A stretch of 64,000 nucleotides of DNA from Rhizobium album (GCF_003122325.1 NZ_QFBC01000011.1:150977-214976); one strand, 5' to 3'; numbered from the stretch's first letter, positions 26,612 through 35,838 are shown. Translations and numbers: made by a program. The notes: generated by a model not told the origin, from the sequence alone.

Positions 26612-27820
26612 ATGAATTTCGAAATCCCGCCGCTGGTCGAAGATTTTCGCGCCCGTATCGCGTCCTTCGTGGAAAGCGAAATCCTTCCTGTCGAGGCGGA
26701 CAAGGCCTCCTATGACGAACACGGCAATATCGCGCATGGCCCGCTGGATGCGCTGCGGCAGAAGGCGAAGGCGCAAGGGCTCTGGTGCCTGCAGCTGCCT
26801 CGCCCCGACGGCATGACCATCGGCCGGGTCGGCATGGCCGTCTGCTACGAGGAGATGAACCGTTCGATCTTCGGTCCGGTCGTCTTCAATTCGGCGGCGC
26901 CCGACGACGGCAACATGATGGTGCTGAATGCGCTCGCCACGCCGGAGCAGAAGGAAAAATGGCTGAAGCCGATCATGGAGGGCAAGGTCCGCTCGGCCTT
27001 CGCCATGACCGAACCGCATCCCGGTGGTGGCTCCGACCCCTCGATGATCCGCACCCGCGCCGAAAAACGCGGCGACAGATACATCGTGAACGGCCGCAAA
27101 TGGTTCATCACCGGCGCCGGCGAGGCAAGCCACTTCATCCTCATCGCCCGCACCTCGGACGATCCGCGCCACGGCCTGTCGGCGCTGATGTTTCACAAGG
27201 ACCAACCCGGCTGGAAGATCCTGCGCCGTATCGAGATCATGGGGCCGGAAGAACATGGCGGCCATTGCGAACTGGAGTTCGACGGGCTGGAGATTCCGGA
27301 GGAAAACCTGCTGGGCGGCGAAGGCCGGGGGTTGAAGGTGACGCAGGTCCGGCTTGGTCCGGCACGGCTGACGCATTGCATGCGCTGGCTCGGCCTCTCC
27401 AAGCGCTGCGTCGAGATTGCCCGCGACTATGCCGAGCGGCGCGAGGGTTTCGGCATCCGGCTTGCGGAGCGCGAAACCATCCAGGTGATGCTTGGGGAAC
27501 TGGCAATGGGCATCGAGGTCGGCCGCCTGCTGGTGATGAAGGCGGCGTGGGAACTCGACCGCGGCAGCTTTGCACGCAAGGAAGTCTCGATGGCAAAGAT
27601 CCACGTTGCCAACCTCTTGCACAAGGCGGCCGACACGGCGATCCAGATCAATGGCGCCCGTGGCTATTCGAAAGACACCGTGCTGGAATGGATCTATCGT
27701 TACGCCCGTCAGGCGCGGCTGGTGGACGGTGCCGACGAGGTGCACAAGATGGTGCTGAACCGGCACCTGGCCGAGGAAGCGCACGGCTTCTGGCGGTGGG
27801 ACGTCGCACCGGCGGCCTGA
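26612..27820 (+). CDS. Acyl-CoA dehydrogenase, ACAD10/11 type
   Basis: This 402-residue flavoprotein has the FAD/substrate segments AMTEPHPGGGSDPS and KWFITGAGEASHF. The region around the catalytic base reads VDGADEVH (about 371-378), with aspartate D372 where most family members have glutamate. That DG.DEVH form is typical of ACAD10/11 and the bacterial enzymes that act on phosphorylated hydroxyacyl-CoA. The adjacent acyl-CoA synthetase and phosphotransferase strengthen this assignment, because ACAD10/11 is a fusion of the same kinase and dehydrogenase domains. Confidence 0.85.
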   Translation: MNFEIPPLVEDFRARIASFVESEILPVEADKASYDEHGNIAHGPLDALRQKAKAQGLWCLQLPRPDGMTIGRVGMAVCYEEMNRSIFGPVVFNSAAPDDGNMMVLNALATPEQKEKWLKPIMEGKVRSAFAMTEPHPGGGSDPSMIRTRAEKRGDRYIVNGRKWFITGAGEASHFILIARTSDDPRHGLSALMFHKDQPGWKILRRIEIMGPEEHGGHCELEFDGLEIPEENLLGGEGRGLKVTQVRLGPARLTHCMRWLGLSKRCVEIARDYAERREGFGIRLAERETIQVMLGELAMGIEVGRLLVMKAAWELDRGSFARKEVSMAKIHVANLLHKAADTAIQINGARGYSKDTVLEWIYRYARQARLVDGADEVHKMVLNRHLAEEAHGFWRWDVAPAA

Positions 27821-27867
27821 AGACCTGATCGATTTGGGCGGGCGGGAGGCCTGCCGAGGAGGAATGG

Positions 27868-29505
27868 ATGCAGCTCGACCCTCATCTTTCGCCGCGTTCC
27901 GCCAATCACCGGCCGCTGACGCCGATCGACTTTCTCGACCGGACCATCGGCACCTTTCCCGGCCGCAAGGCCGTCGTCTGGCGGGAGGAAAGCTGGACCT
28001 ATGCCGAGTTCGGCCGCATCGTCGCCCGCTTCGCCCGCTTTCTCATGGAGCGCGGCATCGGCCGCGGGGATGTCGTTTCGGTCATGTGCCCGAACCGCCC
28101 GGAGATGCTGGCGGCGCATTATGCCGTGCCGATGGTCGGCGCCGTCCTGAATTCCATCAACACGCGGCTTGACCAGGCCAGCATCGCCTACATCCTCGAC
28201 CATTCCGGCAGCAAGCTGATGATTGCCGACGGCAGCTGCCTCGCGATAGCCGAGACGGCCGCGGCCACCGCCGGCGTGCCCTTGTTGCTGTTGTCGGATG
28301 ACGGGCGCGAGCGTGGTGAAAACCGGCTTGCTGTGCTGGAGGATACGCCGGTGGAGCCGGTGGACCATCGCCATGCCGTGATCGACGAATGGCAGCCCAT
28401 CTGCCTCAACTATACCTCCGGCACCACGGGCAATCCGAAAGGCGTCGTCTACCATCACCGCGGCGCCTATCTCAATGCGCTCGGCAATGTCCTGGCGCTG
28501 GGGCTCCATCAAAGGTCGGTCTACCTCTGGATCCTGCCGATGTTCCATTGCAACGGCTGGTGCCATACATGGGCGGTGACGGCGGCGGGCGCCCTGCATG
28601 TCTGCCTCGACCGCGTCGATCCCGTGCTGATCTTCGAGGCGATCGGCAAGCGCAACGTCACGCATATGTCCTGCGCGCCCGTGGTCCTCTACATGCTGCT
28701 CAATCATGAAGCCCGCAAGACGCGGGATGCCGGCCGCCGCGTGCTGGTGGCGACCGGCGGCGCCTCGCCGACGAGCGCCCTGATCGCCCAGCTGGATGCC
28801 CTGGGTTTCGACCTGGTCCATCTCTACGGCCTGACGGAATCCTACGGGCCGGAAACGATGTGCGCGCTGGACGAGCTTCAGGCCGAACTCGACGCGACGG
28901 CAAAGGCGGAGCTTTTGGCCCGCCAGGGCACGCGGCACATCACCGCCAACAGCTTGCGGGTCATCGACGAGGCCGGCGAGGACATCCCGGCCGACGGCGT
29001 GGCGGTCGGCGAGATCGTCCTGCAGGGCAACACGCTGATGGCCGGTTATTACCGCGACCCGGAAGCGACGGAGACTGCCTTTCGCAATGGCCTGTTCCAC
29101 ACCGGCGACCTTGCCGTGCGCCATCCGGACGGCCAGATCGAGATCCGCGACCGCTCCAAGGATGTCATCATTTCCGGCGGCGAGAATATTTCGAGCCTCG
29201 AGATCGAAAGCGCGCTGCATCAGCATCCTGCGGTGCTGATTGCAGCGGTCGTGGCGCTGACGGATCCGAAATGGGGCGAAATCCCCTGTGCCTTCATCGA
29301 ATTGAAGAGTGGTCACCAGCCGACGGTCGAGGAATTGCAGCAGTTCTGCAAGGAGCGGCTTGCCGGTTTCAAGGTGCCGCGGCGCTTCCTGTTTCGCGAA
29401 CTGCCGAAAACGGCGACGGGCAAGATCCAGAAATTCGTGCTGCGCGACATCGCCCGGCTGGAAGCCGGCGAGGCAGGCGGCCATCGCGGCGGGACGGCAG
29501 GATGA
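27868..29505 (+). CDS. Medium-chain-type acyl-CoA synthetase (AMP-forming)
   Basis: This 545-residue ANL enzyme has the phosphate-binding loop NYTSGTTGNPKGV (about residue 178), GLTESYGPET, GDLAVRHPDGQIEIRDRSKD and the C-terminal catalytic lysine in KTATGKIQK. It activates a carboxylic acid to its CoA ester through an acyl-adenylate. Its stop overlaps the phosphotransferase start, so both are made together. In the pathway it is the entry step, comparable with LvaE. Confidence 0.88.
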   Translation: MQLDPHLSPRSANHRPLTPIDFLDRTIGTFPGRKAVVWREESWTYAEFGRIVARFARFLMERGIGRGDVVSVMCPNRPEMLAAHYAVPMVGAVLNSINTRLDQASIAYILDHSGSKLMIADGSCLAIAETAAATAGVPLLLLSDDGRERGENRLAVLEDTPVEPVDHRHAVIDEWQPICLNYTSGTTGNPKGVVYHHRGAYLNALGNVLALGLHQRSVYLWILPMFHCNGWCHTWAVTAAGALHVCLDRVDPVLIFEAIGKRNVTHMSCAPVVLYMLLNHEARKTRDAGRRVLVATGGASPTSALIAQLDALGFDLVHLYGLTESYGPETMCALDELQAELDATAKAELLARQGTRHITANSLRVIDEAGEDIPADGVAVGEIVLQGNTLMAGYYRDPEATETAFRNGLFHTGDLAVRHPDGQIEIRDRSKDVIISGGENISSLEIESALHQHPAVLIAAVVALTDPKWGEIPCAFIELKSGHQPTVEELQQFCKERLAGFKVPRRFLFRELPKTATGKIQKFVLRDIARLEAGEAGGHRGGTAG

Positions 29506-30557
29506 CGGCAAGCGGTGCGGATGTGAGCGTGGTGGGAAACGCGGATTTCGATGCAGCGGCCCTGCACCGTTTCCTCATCGACAGTTTTGGTGAAGGGCCG
29601 GCGCCGCTCGAACTGGAGCGGATCAGCGGCGGCCAGTCGAACCCGACCTATTTCGTCACCTTCGGCAGGCGCCGCATGGTGCTGCGCAAGAAGCCGGCCG
29701 GCAAGATCCTGCCGGGTGCACACGCCATCGAGCGTGAGTACCGCGTGCTGAAGGCACTGACGCCGACCGAGGTGCCCGTGCCGCCGGCTATCCTGCTTCA
29801 CGAGGATGCCGAGCTGATCGGTACGCCCTTCTACCTGATGGAGCGCGTCGATGGCCGGGTGTTCAGCGATTGCGCTTTGCCGGAGCTGCCAAGGGAAGAA
29901 CGGCGCGGCATCTATATGGGCATGGCGGATGCCCTGGCGGCGCTGCACCGCGTGCGCCCCGACGACATCGGCCTTTCCGACTACGGCAAGCCCGGCAACT
30001 ATTTCGAACGCCAGATCGGCCGGTGGACACGGCAATGGCGGGAGTCCGGCAGTCCGAGGATTGCCGCACTGGACGAACTTGCCGACTGGCTGCCGCAAAA
30101 CCTGCCGGCCGACGACAGCGCCGTATCGATCGCCCACGGCGACTTCCGGCTCGGCAACATGCTGTTCCACCCGACCGAGCCGCGGGTGGTGGCGATTCTT
30201 GACTGGGAACTGTCGACGCTCGGCCATCCTCTCGCCGACCTGGGTTTCTGCTGCATGCCCTGGCACACCAGCCCGGACGAATATGGCGGTATCCTCGGCC
30301 TCGACGCCGCCGCGCTCGGCCTGCCGGACGAGCGGGATTTCATAACACGGTATTTTTCGACGGCCGTGCCGACATCGCCGCTGACGCGTTTCCACGTCGC
30401 CTTCGCCCTCTTTCGTTTTGCCGTCATCTTCGTCGGCATTGCCGACCGGGCACGGGCCGGCAATGCGGCCTCCGCAAATGCCGCCTCCGTCGGCCCGCTG
30501 GCCGAGCGATTTGCCGTGCGCGCCCTTGACGTGGCCTCCGGACGCCAGAATTTCTGA
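29502..30557 (+). CDS. APH-fold phosphotransferase, hydroxyacyl-CoA kinase candidate
   Basis: This 351-residue kinase-fold protein has RISGGQSNPTYFV, an ATP-lysine segment MVLRKKPAG, the catalytic loop HGDFRLGNMLF and the metal motif ILDWELSTLG. It resembles the N-terminal kinase domain of ACAD10/11 and LvaA. Such enzymes phosphorylate the 4-hydroxyl of a hydroxyacyl-CoA, after which the partner dehydrogenase removes phosphate. I chose the ATG overlapping the synthetase stop. The frame upstream is open but is only the synthetase in another phase. Confidence 0.85.
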   Translation: MTASGADVSVVGNADFDAAALHRFLIDSFGEGPAPLELERISGGQSNPTYFVTFGRRRMVLRKKPAGKILPGAHAIEREYRVLKALTPTEVPVPPAILLHEDAELIGTPFYLMERVDGRVFSDCALPELPREERRGIYMGMADALAALHRVRPDDIGLSDYGKPGNYFERQIGRWTRQWRESGSPRIAALDELADWLPQNLPADDSAVSIAHGDFRLGNMLFHPTEPRVVAILDWELSTLGHPLADLGFCCMPWHTSPDEYGGILGLDAAALGLPDERDFITRYFSTAVPTSPLTRFHVAFALFRFAVIFVGIADRARAGNAASANAASVGPLAERFAVRALDVASGRQNF

Positions 30558-30564
30558 CGTCCGG
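30538..30564. terminator. Bidirectional stem-loop between convergent genes
   Basis: CCGGACG and CGTCCGG flank an inner CAGA/TCTG stem with a short AATT loop. The element spans the end of the phosphotransferase gene and the gap to the convergent reductase gene, so it can act in both directions. Confidence 0.5.
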
Positions 30565-30572
30565 CAGGTTGG

Positions 30573-31661
30573 TTACCGCGGCAGGATCTTTGCCGCCTGC
30601 AATTCTTCGAAGATGCCGTCGAACATCTCCTCGGTATCCATGCAGTCATGGAAGCCGTGCCTGCGTGCCTTGATCGTCGAGACGATCGAGTGATGCGGAT
30701 AGGTGCGGCCGTGGCGCAGCAAATAGTCCATGAACTGCCAGGATGCGACGATATCGCCATAGGCATTGTTCACCAGCCCGTGTTTTTCGACGATGCGGTC
30801 CCAGACCGGCGCCTTGTCGGCCATGACCTCGGCCAGCGAAAAACTGTGGGAGATGCCCGGCTCGACGCCGAAGCGGCGGGCGAATCCCGGCCAGAGCGTC
30901 GGCCAGGAGAAGCAGTCGCCATTGGCGATATTGTAGATCTCGCCACGGCAGCGCGGCTCGCTGCCGGCCCATTTGATGGCGCGGCCGAGCAGGCGGGCAT
31001 CGACCGCCTCCTGCAGGCAAGCAGGCCCGCCGGGAAAACGCAGCGGTTGGCCCAGCTCCCGGCAGATCGAGGCGTAAACGCCCAGCGCCGTGACCGCATT
31101 CATCGGATTGCCGAGCGCAAAACCGCAGACGATCTGCGGCCGCAGCACGGTGACATGAAAACCGTCACGTTCGGCGCGGGCGCGGGCAAGATCCTCCTGG
31201 TCGTAATAAAAATTGCCGGCGATGAAGCGCGGATCGCTTTCTTTCGCCGGCATTTTGTAGGAGCCGTGGTGCACGCCGTAGGCCTTGGTGCCCTGCAGCA
31301 GCGTCAGGTGCCGGAAGGCGATGCCGGCTGTGCCGAGCGCATCGAGCAGGTTTTTCAGCATCAGCGTGTTGCGGCCGATCTGCGTATCCGACGTCCAGCC
31401 GGAGACCAGCGAGGCCTCTTCCTGCAGCGCCGTATAGACCACATGCGTGAACGGTCCCTGGCCGCTCAGGGCGGCGGCAAGGCTTTCCGCATCACCGAGA
31501 TCGGCGGAAATCCATGCGGCGCGCGTGGAAAATTCCGGCCTGCGGCGTGAGAGGCCACAGACATCCCAGCCTTCATCCACCTCGTAGGCCTCAAGTGCAG
31601 CCCTGCCGACGACACCGAGTGCGCCGACGATCAAAACGGATCCTCCTTCCGTCCTGGTCAT
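30573..31661 (-). CDS. PRISE-type NAD(P)H-dependent enone reductase
   Basis: This 362-residue Rossmann protein has VGALGVVGRAAL near the N-terminus, LLQGTKAYGVH with the catalytic lysine and NFYYDQEDL with the catalytic tyrosine. These are the signatures of progesterone 5-beta-reductase/iridoid synthase-like enzymes, which reduce the carbon-carbon double bond of an enone. The ATG after GGAGGAGGAAAC was preferred to a longer frame. It lies 59 bases after the MocR-type regulator on the same strand, and converges on the acyl-CoA operon. Confidence 0.85.
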   Translation of the reverse strand: MTRTEGGSVLIVGALGVVGRAALEAYEVDEGWDVCGLSRRRPEFSTRAAWISADLGDAESLAAALSGQGPFTHVVYTALQEEASLVSGWTSDTQIGRNTLMLKNLLDALGTAGIAFRHLTLLQGTKAYGVHHGSYKMPAKESDPRFIAGNFYYDQEDLARARAERDGFHVTVLRPQIVCGFALGNPMNAVTALGVYASICRELGQPLRFPGGPACLQEAVDARLLGRAIKWAGSEPRCRGEIYNIANGDCFSWPTLWPGFARRFGVEPGISHSFSLAEVMADKAPVWDRIVEKHGLVNNAYGDIVASWQFMDYLLRHGRTYPHHSIVSTIKARRHGFHDCMDTEEMFDGIFEELQAAKILPR

Positions 31662-31720
31662 GTTTCCTCCTCCTTGTCTGGAATGAAAGGCGCCAGACAA
31701 AGTCCGGCACCCGATAGATC

Positions 31721-33091
31721 TCAGGTCTCGAAACTGCTCTTGGGCTGGGAGCCAAGCAGCCGCTCCAGCCTTTCACAGGCGATCTGCAGGGCTTCCACCG
31801 ACGGCGGCGAGCCGATGCAGAGCCGCACCGCATGCGGCATCGGCCGGCGCCCGACGACAAAACTGTGGGTCGGGGCGATGGTGACGCCGTCGGCCGCCGC
31901 CGCCTCGACGAAATCCTCGGCGCGCCATTGCTCCGGCAGCGGCAGCCAGACATGCGGGCTGGCGATGTCGGTCTTGGCCATGCCGAGCAGCGGAAAGGTT
32001 GCCAGCAGCGACAGGCGGCGGATGTTTTCGGCCTGCTGCCAGCGGATCATCGCGTCGAGGCGGTTTTCGCTGATCCAGCGTGCGCCGATTTCCGCGGCGA
32101 TCAAGGTTGCCGATCCCGTCGACATGCCGACGCCGGACTGGGTGCGGGCGACATCGTTGAGCGGCGAAACGAGGCAGCCGACCTTCATGCCCGGGCCGGC
32201 AATCCGCCCGAGACTGGTATGGAAATGAGTCCTTTCCGGTGCCAGTGCCGCGATCGGCGGGTCGGGATCGGCCATGATCGTGCCGTAGATATCGCTTTCG
32301 ATGATCGGCAGGTTGAAGCGCCGGGCGATCTCGGTGATCGCCACGCGACGGGCAAGCGGTAAGGTTGCATTGGTCGGGTTCTGGCAGCGCGTCGTCACGT
32401 AGATCGCGGCGATCCGCTCGCGCTGGCAAAGCTCGGCAAGCGATTCCGGGATCATGCCGTCCGCGTCCATCTCGACGCCGATCAGGCGGCGGTCGAGATA
32501 GCTGGCGACCGATTTCATACGCGGGTCGGTACACTCCTCGGTGGCGATGATTTCGCCGGCATGGGTGATGGTCGAAAGGGCTGCCATGGTCGCGTGCTGG
32601 CCGCCATTGGTGATGACGATCTGTCCGGCGGAGGCGCTGATGCCATATTTTTCAAGCCATTGCGCCATCGCCCGGCGATGCGCCGGCTGCCCGGCCGTGG
32701 GCGACGAGCCGAGGATCTGCTGTGGATGGTGTTCGGCAATGATTGCCTTCAGCGTGTCGGACAGCGTGGTATCGAGGTCCGGCACCGGCACGCGATAGGT
32801 GCCGAGATCGATGATCTCGCTGGTCGGCTCGTCGATCTTTTCCGAGCGGGTGCGCCCGCCCGCGATGAAAGTGCCGCGTCCCACATGGCTCTCGACGAAA
32901 CCCTGCTGCTCCAGCTGGGTATAGGCCCGGCCGACGGTCGCGATAGCAACTCCCAGTTGATGCGCGAGCTCCCGCTGCGGCGGCAATCGTTCACCCGCCA
33001 CGAGAATGCGCCGGGCAATGCCGTCGACAATTGTGGAAACGATGGTGGCGTAACCCGGCTTTTCGCCGAATTGTATCATCTTGCTCAGCAT
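31721..33091 (-). CDS. MocR-type GntR/aminotransferase-fold regulator with altered PLP site
   Basis: This 456-residue protein has an N-terminal winged helix (about 15-75, LPPQRELAHQLGVAIATVGR) and a class I aminotransferase domain. PLP-pocket residues N238 (QNPTN) and D267 (ESDIYG) are present. The segment that should hold the PLP lysine (SFSK.L.PG.R) reads SLGRIAGPGMKVG, with arginine R296 instead of lysine. It may bind PLP weakly or not at all. It diverges from the second sugar importer operon and precedes the PRISE gene, so it could control either. Confidence 0.87.
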   Translation of the reverse strand: MLSKMIQFGEKPGYATIVSTIVDGIARRILVAGERLPPQRELAHQLGVAIATVGRAYTQLEQQGFVESHVGRGTFIAGGRTRSEKIDEPTSEIIDLGTYRVPVPDLDTTLSDTLKAIIAEHHPQQILGSSPTAGQPAHRRAMAQWLEKYGISASAGQIVITNGGQHATMAALSTITHAGEIIATEECTDPRMKSVASYLDRRLIGVEMDADGMIPESLAELCQRERIAAIYVTTRCQNPTNATLPLARRVAITEIARRFNLPIIESDIYGTIMADPDPPIAALAPERTHFHTSLGRIAGPGMKVGCLVSPLNDVARTQSGVGMSTGSATLIAAEIGARWISENRLDAMIRWQQAENIRRLSLLATFPLLGMAKTDIASPHVWLPLPEQWRAEDFVEAAAADGVTIAPTHSFVVGRRPMPHAVRLCIGSPPSVEALQIACERLERLLGSQPKSSFET

Positions 33092-33242
33092 ATTCGTATA
33101 TCAATATTTTGATTGTCATATGCCAATAACATGCATAATCTCTTGGCGAAAGCGCAAATCTGCATCCATCCACGATTGGAGGTCGGGGTGAGCGAAAGGC
33201 GGATCGGCAGTTTTCAGACGTCATCTGGGAGGAGACAAAAAG
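33092..33242. promoter_or_regulatory. Divergent control region between MocR-type regulator and sugar operon
   Basis: The AT-rich part beside the regulator start contains ATCAA TATT TTGAT at 33100-33113, nested within CATAT (33089-33093) and ATATG (33118-33122). This symmetry suits a dimeric regulator. GGGAGGAGAC precedes the binding-protein ATG. Confidence 0.4.
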
Positions 33243-34739
33243 ATGCATCGACTTATTCGGCGCCCGAAATCCGTGGAGCGCGATCTCGACATTCTTTCAA
33301 GCATCGACACGAAAGGCCTGATCTCGCGGCGTGAGCTGATGCGCCGCAGCGCGCTGTTCGGCGCGGCAGCGACGCTGTCCACCTTTGGCGGGGTTCTCTC
33401 CGCCGCCGGCCAGGAAGGTGGCGGCAAGGTAACCGTCGGCCTCGACAGCGGCGCGTTCACGCCGATCCTCAAGACCTTTGCCCCGGAATTCAAGGCGGCG
33501 ACGGGCATCGAGGTCGAGTTCGCGTCCTATCCGCTCGGCAACATGTACGACCAGAACCTGCTGGCCCTGCGCCAGGGCACGGCACGTTTCGACGTGTTCG
33601 ATTTCTGGCCGAATTTCGTCGGTGACTTCGGACCGTTCCTGACGCCGCTCGAAGAGGTCGGCACGCTGGACGAGCTGAATTTCAACGATATCGCCAAGCC
33701 ATTCCAGCAGCTGAACATCTATGAAAACAAGATCGTCGGCGTGATGATCGACGGCGATATGTTCATCAATACGTACCGCACCGATCTCTTCGAGAATGCC
33801 GAGGAACAGGCGGCGTTCAAGGGCAAGTACGGCTACGACCTGGCGCCGCCGAAGGGTTACAAGGAATATCGCGACACCGCGGAATTCTTCACCCGGCCGG
33901 ACCAGAACATCTACGGCCTCGTCGAAGTCACCAGCTTCTTCGTCTACGCCTTCTTCATCAATCAGCTCGTGCAACTGGGCTCCGAAAAGGGCGTCCGTTA
34001 CGGCGAACTCTTCGATGCCGAAATGAAGCCGCAGCTGGTGAACGAGATCGGTGAGGAAGCGCTGCGCCGCTACGCCGAACTGACCGCCTTCATGCCCAAG
34101 GATCTTGCCCAGGCCATGCCGTGGGATGTCGGTCGCCAGATCTTCTTCGACGGTCGTGTCGCCCAGGCCAACTGGTGGACCGACATGCCGAAGGGCGCGG
34201 CCGATCCGAAGATCTCCAAGGTTGCCGGCAAGATCAAATGCGCCCGCTCCTTCGGCGACGTCACCGTCCTGCCCTACGGCCGGGCCGTCGGCATCGCCGG
34301 CAATTCGAAGAACAAGGAAGGCGCCTTCAAGGCGATCGCCTGGATGCAGCAGTCGGCCCAGGCCAATCGCTGGGTGGCGGAAACCTTCGAGCAGTCGTTG
34401 ATGGACCCCTGGCGCAACAGCATGTTCGACGATCCGAAGAGCACCTTCCCGCTGCAATCGGAATCGGGTTTCGCCGATAATTTCGCTTCCGTCAGCAAGG
34501 AGCTTCTGGCGAGCCCGAAGGCCTATCTCGACATTTCGATTCCCGGCACCAATCGCTATCTCGCCTCCATCATGCAGCACGTTCCGCGTGCCGTTACCGG
34601 CCAGGCGACGCCGAAGGAAGCGCTGGAGGCGATGACCGCCGAGTTCGAGGAAACGACCGAGACCTACGGCCGCGACCGCCAGATCGCCCATTACGAGGAA
34701 TATCGTCAACGGATGATCAAGCAGGGCTACTGGTCCTGA
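33243..34739 (+). CDS. Carbohydrate ABC transporter binding protein with a Tat-like signal
   Basis: This 498-residue protein has a twin-arginine type leader (ISRRELMRRSALFGAAATL, residues about 31-49), so it may be exported folded. A CUT1-type sugar-binding fold follows. It shares KYGYDLAPP and AEFFTRPDQ with the first importer's binding protein, so the two have a common origin. It heads an operon of two permeases, one ATPase, two FGGY kinases, a phosphatase, a lactonase, a split transketolase, a cupin and an alcohol dehydrogenase. Confidence 0.87.
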   Translation: MHRLIRRPKSVERDLDILSSIDTKGLISRRELMRRSALFGAAATLSTFGGVLSAAGQEGGGKVTVGLDSGAFTPILKTFAPEFKAATGIEVEFASYPLGNMYDQNLLALRQGTARFDVFDFWPNFVGDFGPFLTPLEEVGTLDELNFNDIAKPFQQLNIYENKIVGVMIDGDMFINTYRTDLFENAEEQAAFKGKYGYDLAPPKGYKEYRDTAEFFTRPDQNIYGLVEVTSFFVYAFFINQLVQLGSEKGVRYGELFDAEMKPQLVNEIGEEALRRYAELTAFMPKDLAQAMPWDVGRQIFFDGRVAQANWWTDMPKGAADPKISKVAGKIKCARSFGDVTVLPYGRAVGIAGNSKNKEGAFKAIAWMQQSAQANRWVAETFEQSLMDPWRNSMFDDPKSTFPLQSESGFADNFASVSKELLASPKAYLDISIPGTNRYLASIMQHVPRAVTGQATPKEALEAMTAEFEETTETYGRDRQIAHYEEYRQRMIKQGYWS

Positions 34740-34748
34740 TCCTCCCCG

Positions 34749-34781
34749 CCGGCAGCCGCGGACATCGTCCGCGGCTGCCGG
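34749..34781 (+). terminator. Very strong stem-loop after the second sugar-binding-protein gene
   Basis: CCGGCAGCCGCGGAC and GTCCGCGGCTGCCGG are perfect 15-base arms around a three-base loop. There is no T-run. It starts ten bases after the binding-protein stop and lies before the first permease. Confidence 0.62.
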
Positions 34782-34839
34782 TCATGACCGCACGCTCGAG
34801 GCGCGGTTTAACGTTGTGACATGAATCCCGAGTGAACCG

Positions 34840-35838
34840 ATGACCACCATCTCACGTCCGAGCGCCGTTGTGCATGTCCCCCCCAAGTCCCGGGAGGGAG
34901 CCGAAGAACGGCGCGCGACATGGCTGCTGCTCGGACCGGCACTTGTCTTTCTGGGTGCCTTGTCCGTCTGGCCGTTCGTTTACCTGCTCTACGCCTCGTT
35001 TACTTCCTATCAGCTGGCGATACCCATCCCGATCGAATGGGTCGGCTTCAAGAATTTCAGCCGCGTCATCACCAATGCCCGCTTTCTCAGCAGTCTCGGC
35101 ATCACGCTGATCTTCGCGCTGGTTGCCGTCCCCCTGCAGATCCTCATCGGCATGGGGCTGGCACTGCTTTTGAACGGCATCACCCGCGGGCGCGAGCTTT
35201 ATGCCTCGCTGTTCCTCATCCCGATGATGGTGGCGCCGATCGTCGTCGGCTTTTCCTGGAACCTGTTCCTCAACCCGATCTACGGTCCGCTGAATTCCTT
35301 CCTGAAAGCCATCGGTTTCGAGCCGCCGGCCTGGGCGCAGTCGCCGGACTGGGCACTGCCGACGCTGGTGCTGGTCGATACTTGGCAGTGGACGCCCTTC
35401 GTCATGGTGGTGCTGCTCGCCGGGCTGAAGTCGATCCCGTCGCGGGTCTACGAGGCGGCTAGGGTCGACGGTTCCAACCGCTGGCAGACCTTCTTCCATA
35501 TCGTCCTACCGATGCTTTATCCCTACCTCACCGTCGCTTTCGTGCTGCGCTTCATCGACAGTTTCCGCGTCTTCGACATCATCTACATTTTGACGCGCGG
35601 CGGGCCGGGAACCAGTACGCAGAACCTTGCCTATTACACCTACGACATGGGTTTCGGCCGCTTCGAGTTCGGCATCGCCGGCGCGCTCAGCATCATCCAG
35701 CTGATCCTGCTGACGGTCGGCACGATGCTGATCCTGTCGCTCGCCAAGCGTCGGGACAGGGCGCCGGCAGCCGGCAAGGCCTTGCCGCCGACCGTCGTCA
35801 GCCATGCCACCCAGCAGCTTCAGGGAGCGAATTCATGA
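34840..35838 (+). CDS. Carbohydrate ABC transporter permease, MalF/UgpA type
   Basis: This 332-residue permease has six membrane segments, the EAA loop EAARVDGSNRWQTFFHIVLP and the C-terminal TRGGPGTSTQNLAYY segment of MalF-type subunits. Its N-terminus carries a charged extension before the first helix. It overlaps the following MalG-type gene by four bases. Confidence 0.9.
   Translation: MTTISRPSAVVHVPPKSREGAEERRATWLLLGPALVFLGALSVWPFVYLLYASFTSYQLAIPIPIEWVGFKNFSRVITNARFLSSLGITLIFALVAVPLQILIGMGLALLLNGITRGRELYASLFLIPMMVAPIVVGFSWNLFLNPIYGPLNSFLKAIGFEPPAWAQSPDWALPTLVLVDTWQWTPFVMVVLLAGLKSIPSRVYEAARVDGSNRWQTFFHIVLPMLYPYLTVAFVLRFIDSFRVFDIIYILTRGGPGTSTQNLAYYTYDMGFGRFEFGIAGALSIIQLILLTVGTMLILSLAKRRDRAPAAGKALPPTVVSHATQQLQGANS

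Noticed and set aside
27709..29511. 600-codon minus-strand frame opposite the acyl-CoA synthetase
   Set aside because: It is a codon-bias shadow; the plus strand carries the full ANL enzyme with all motifs.
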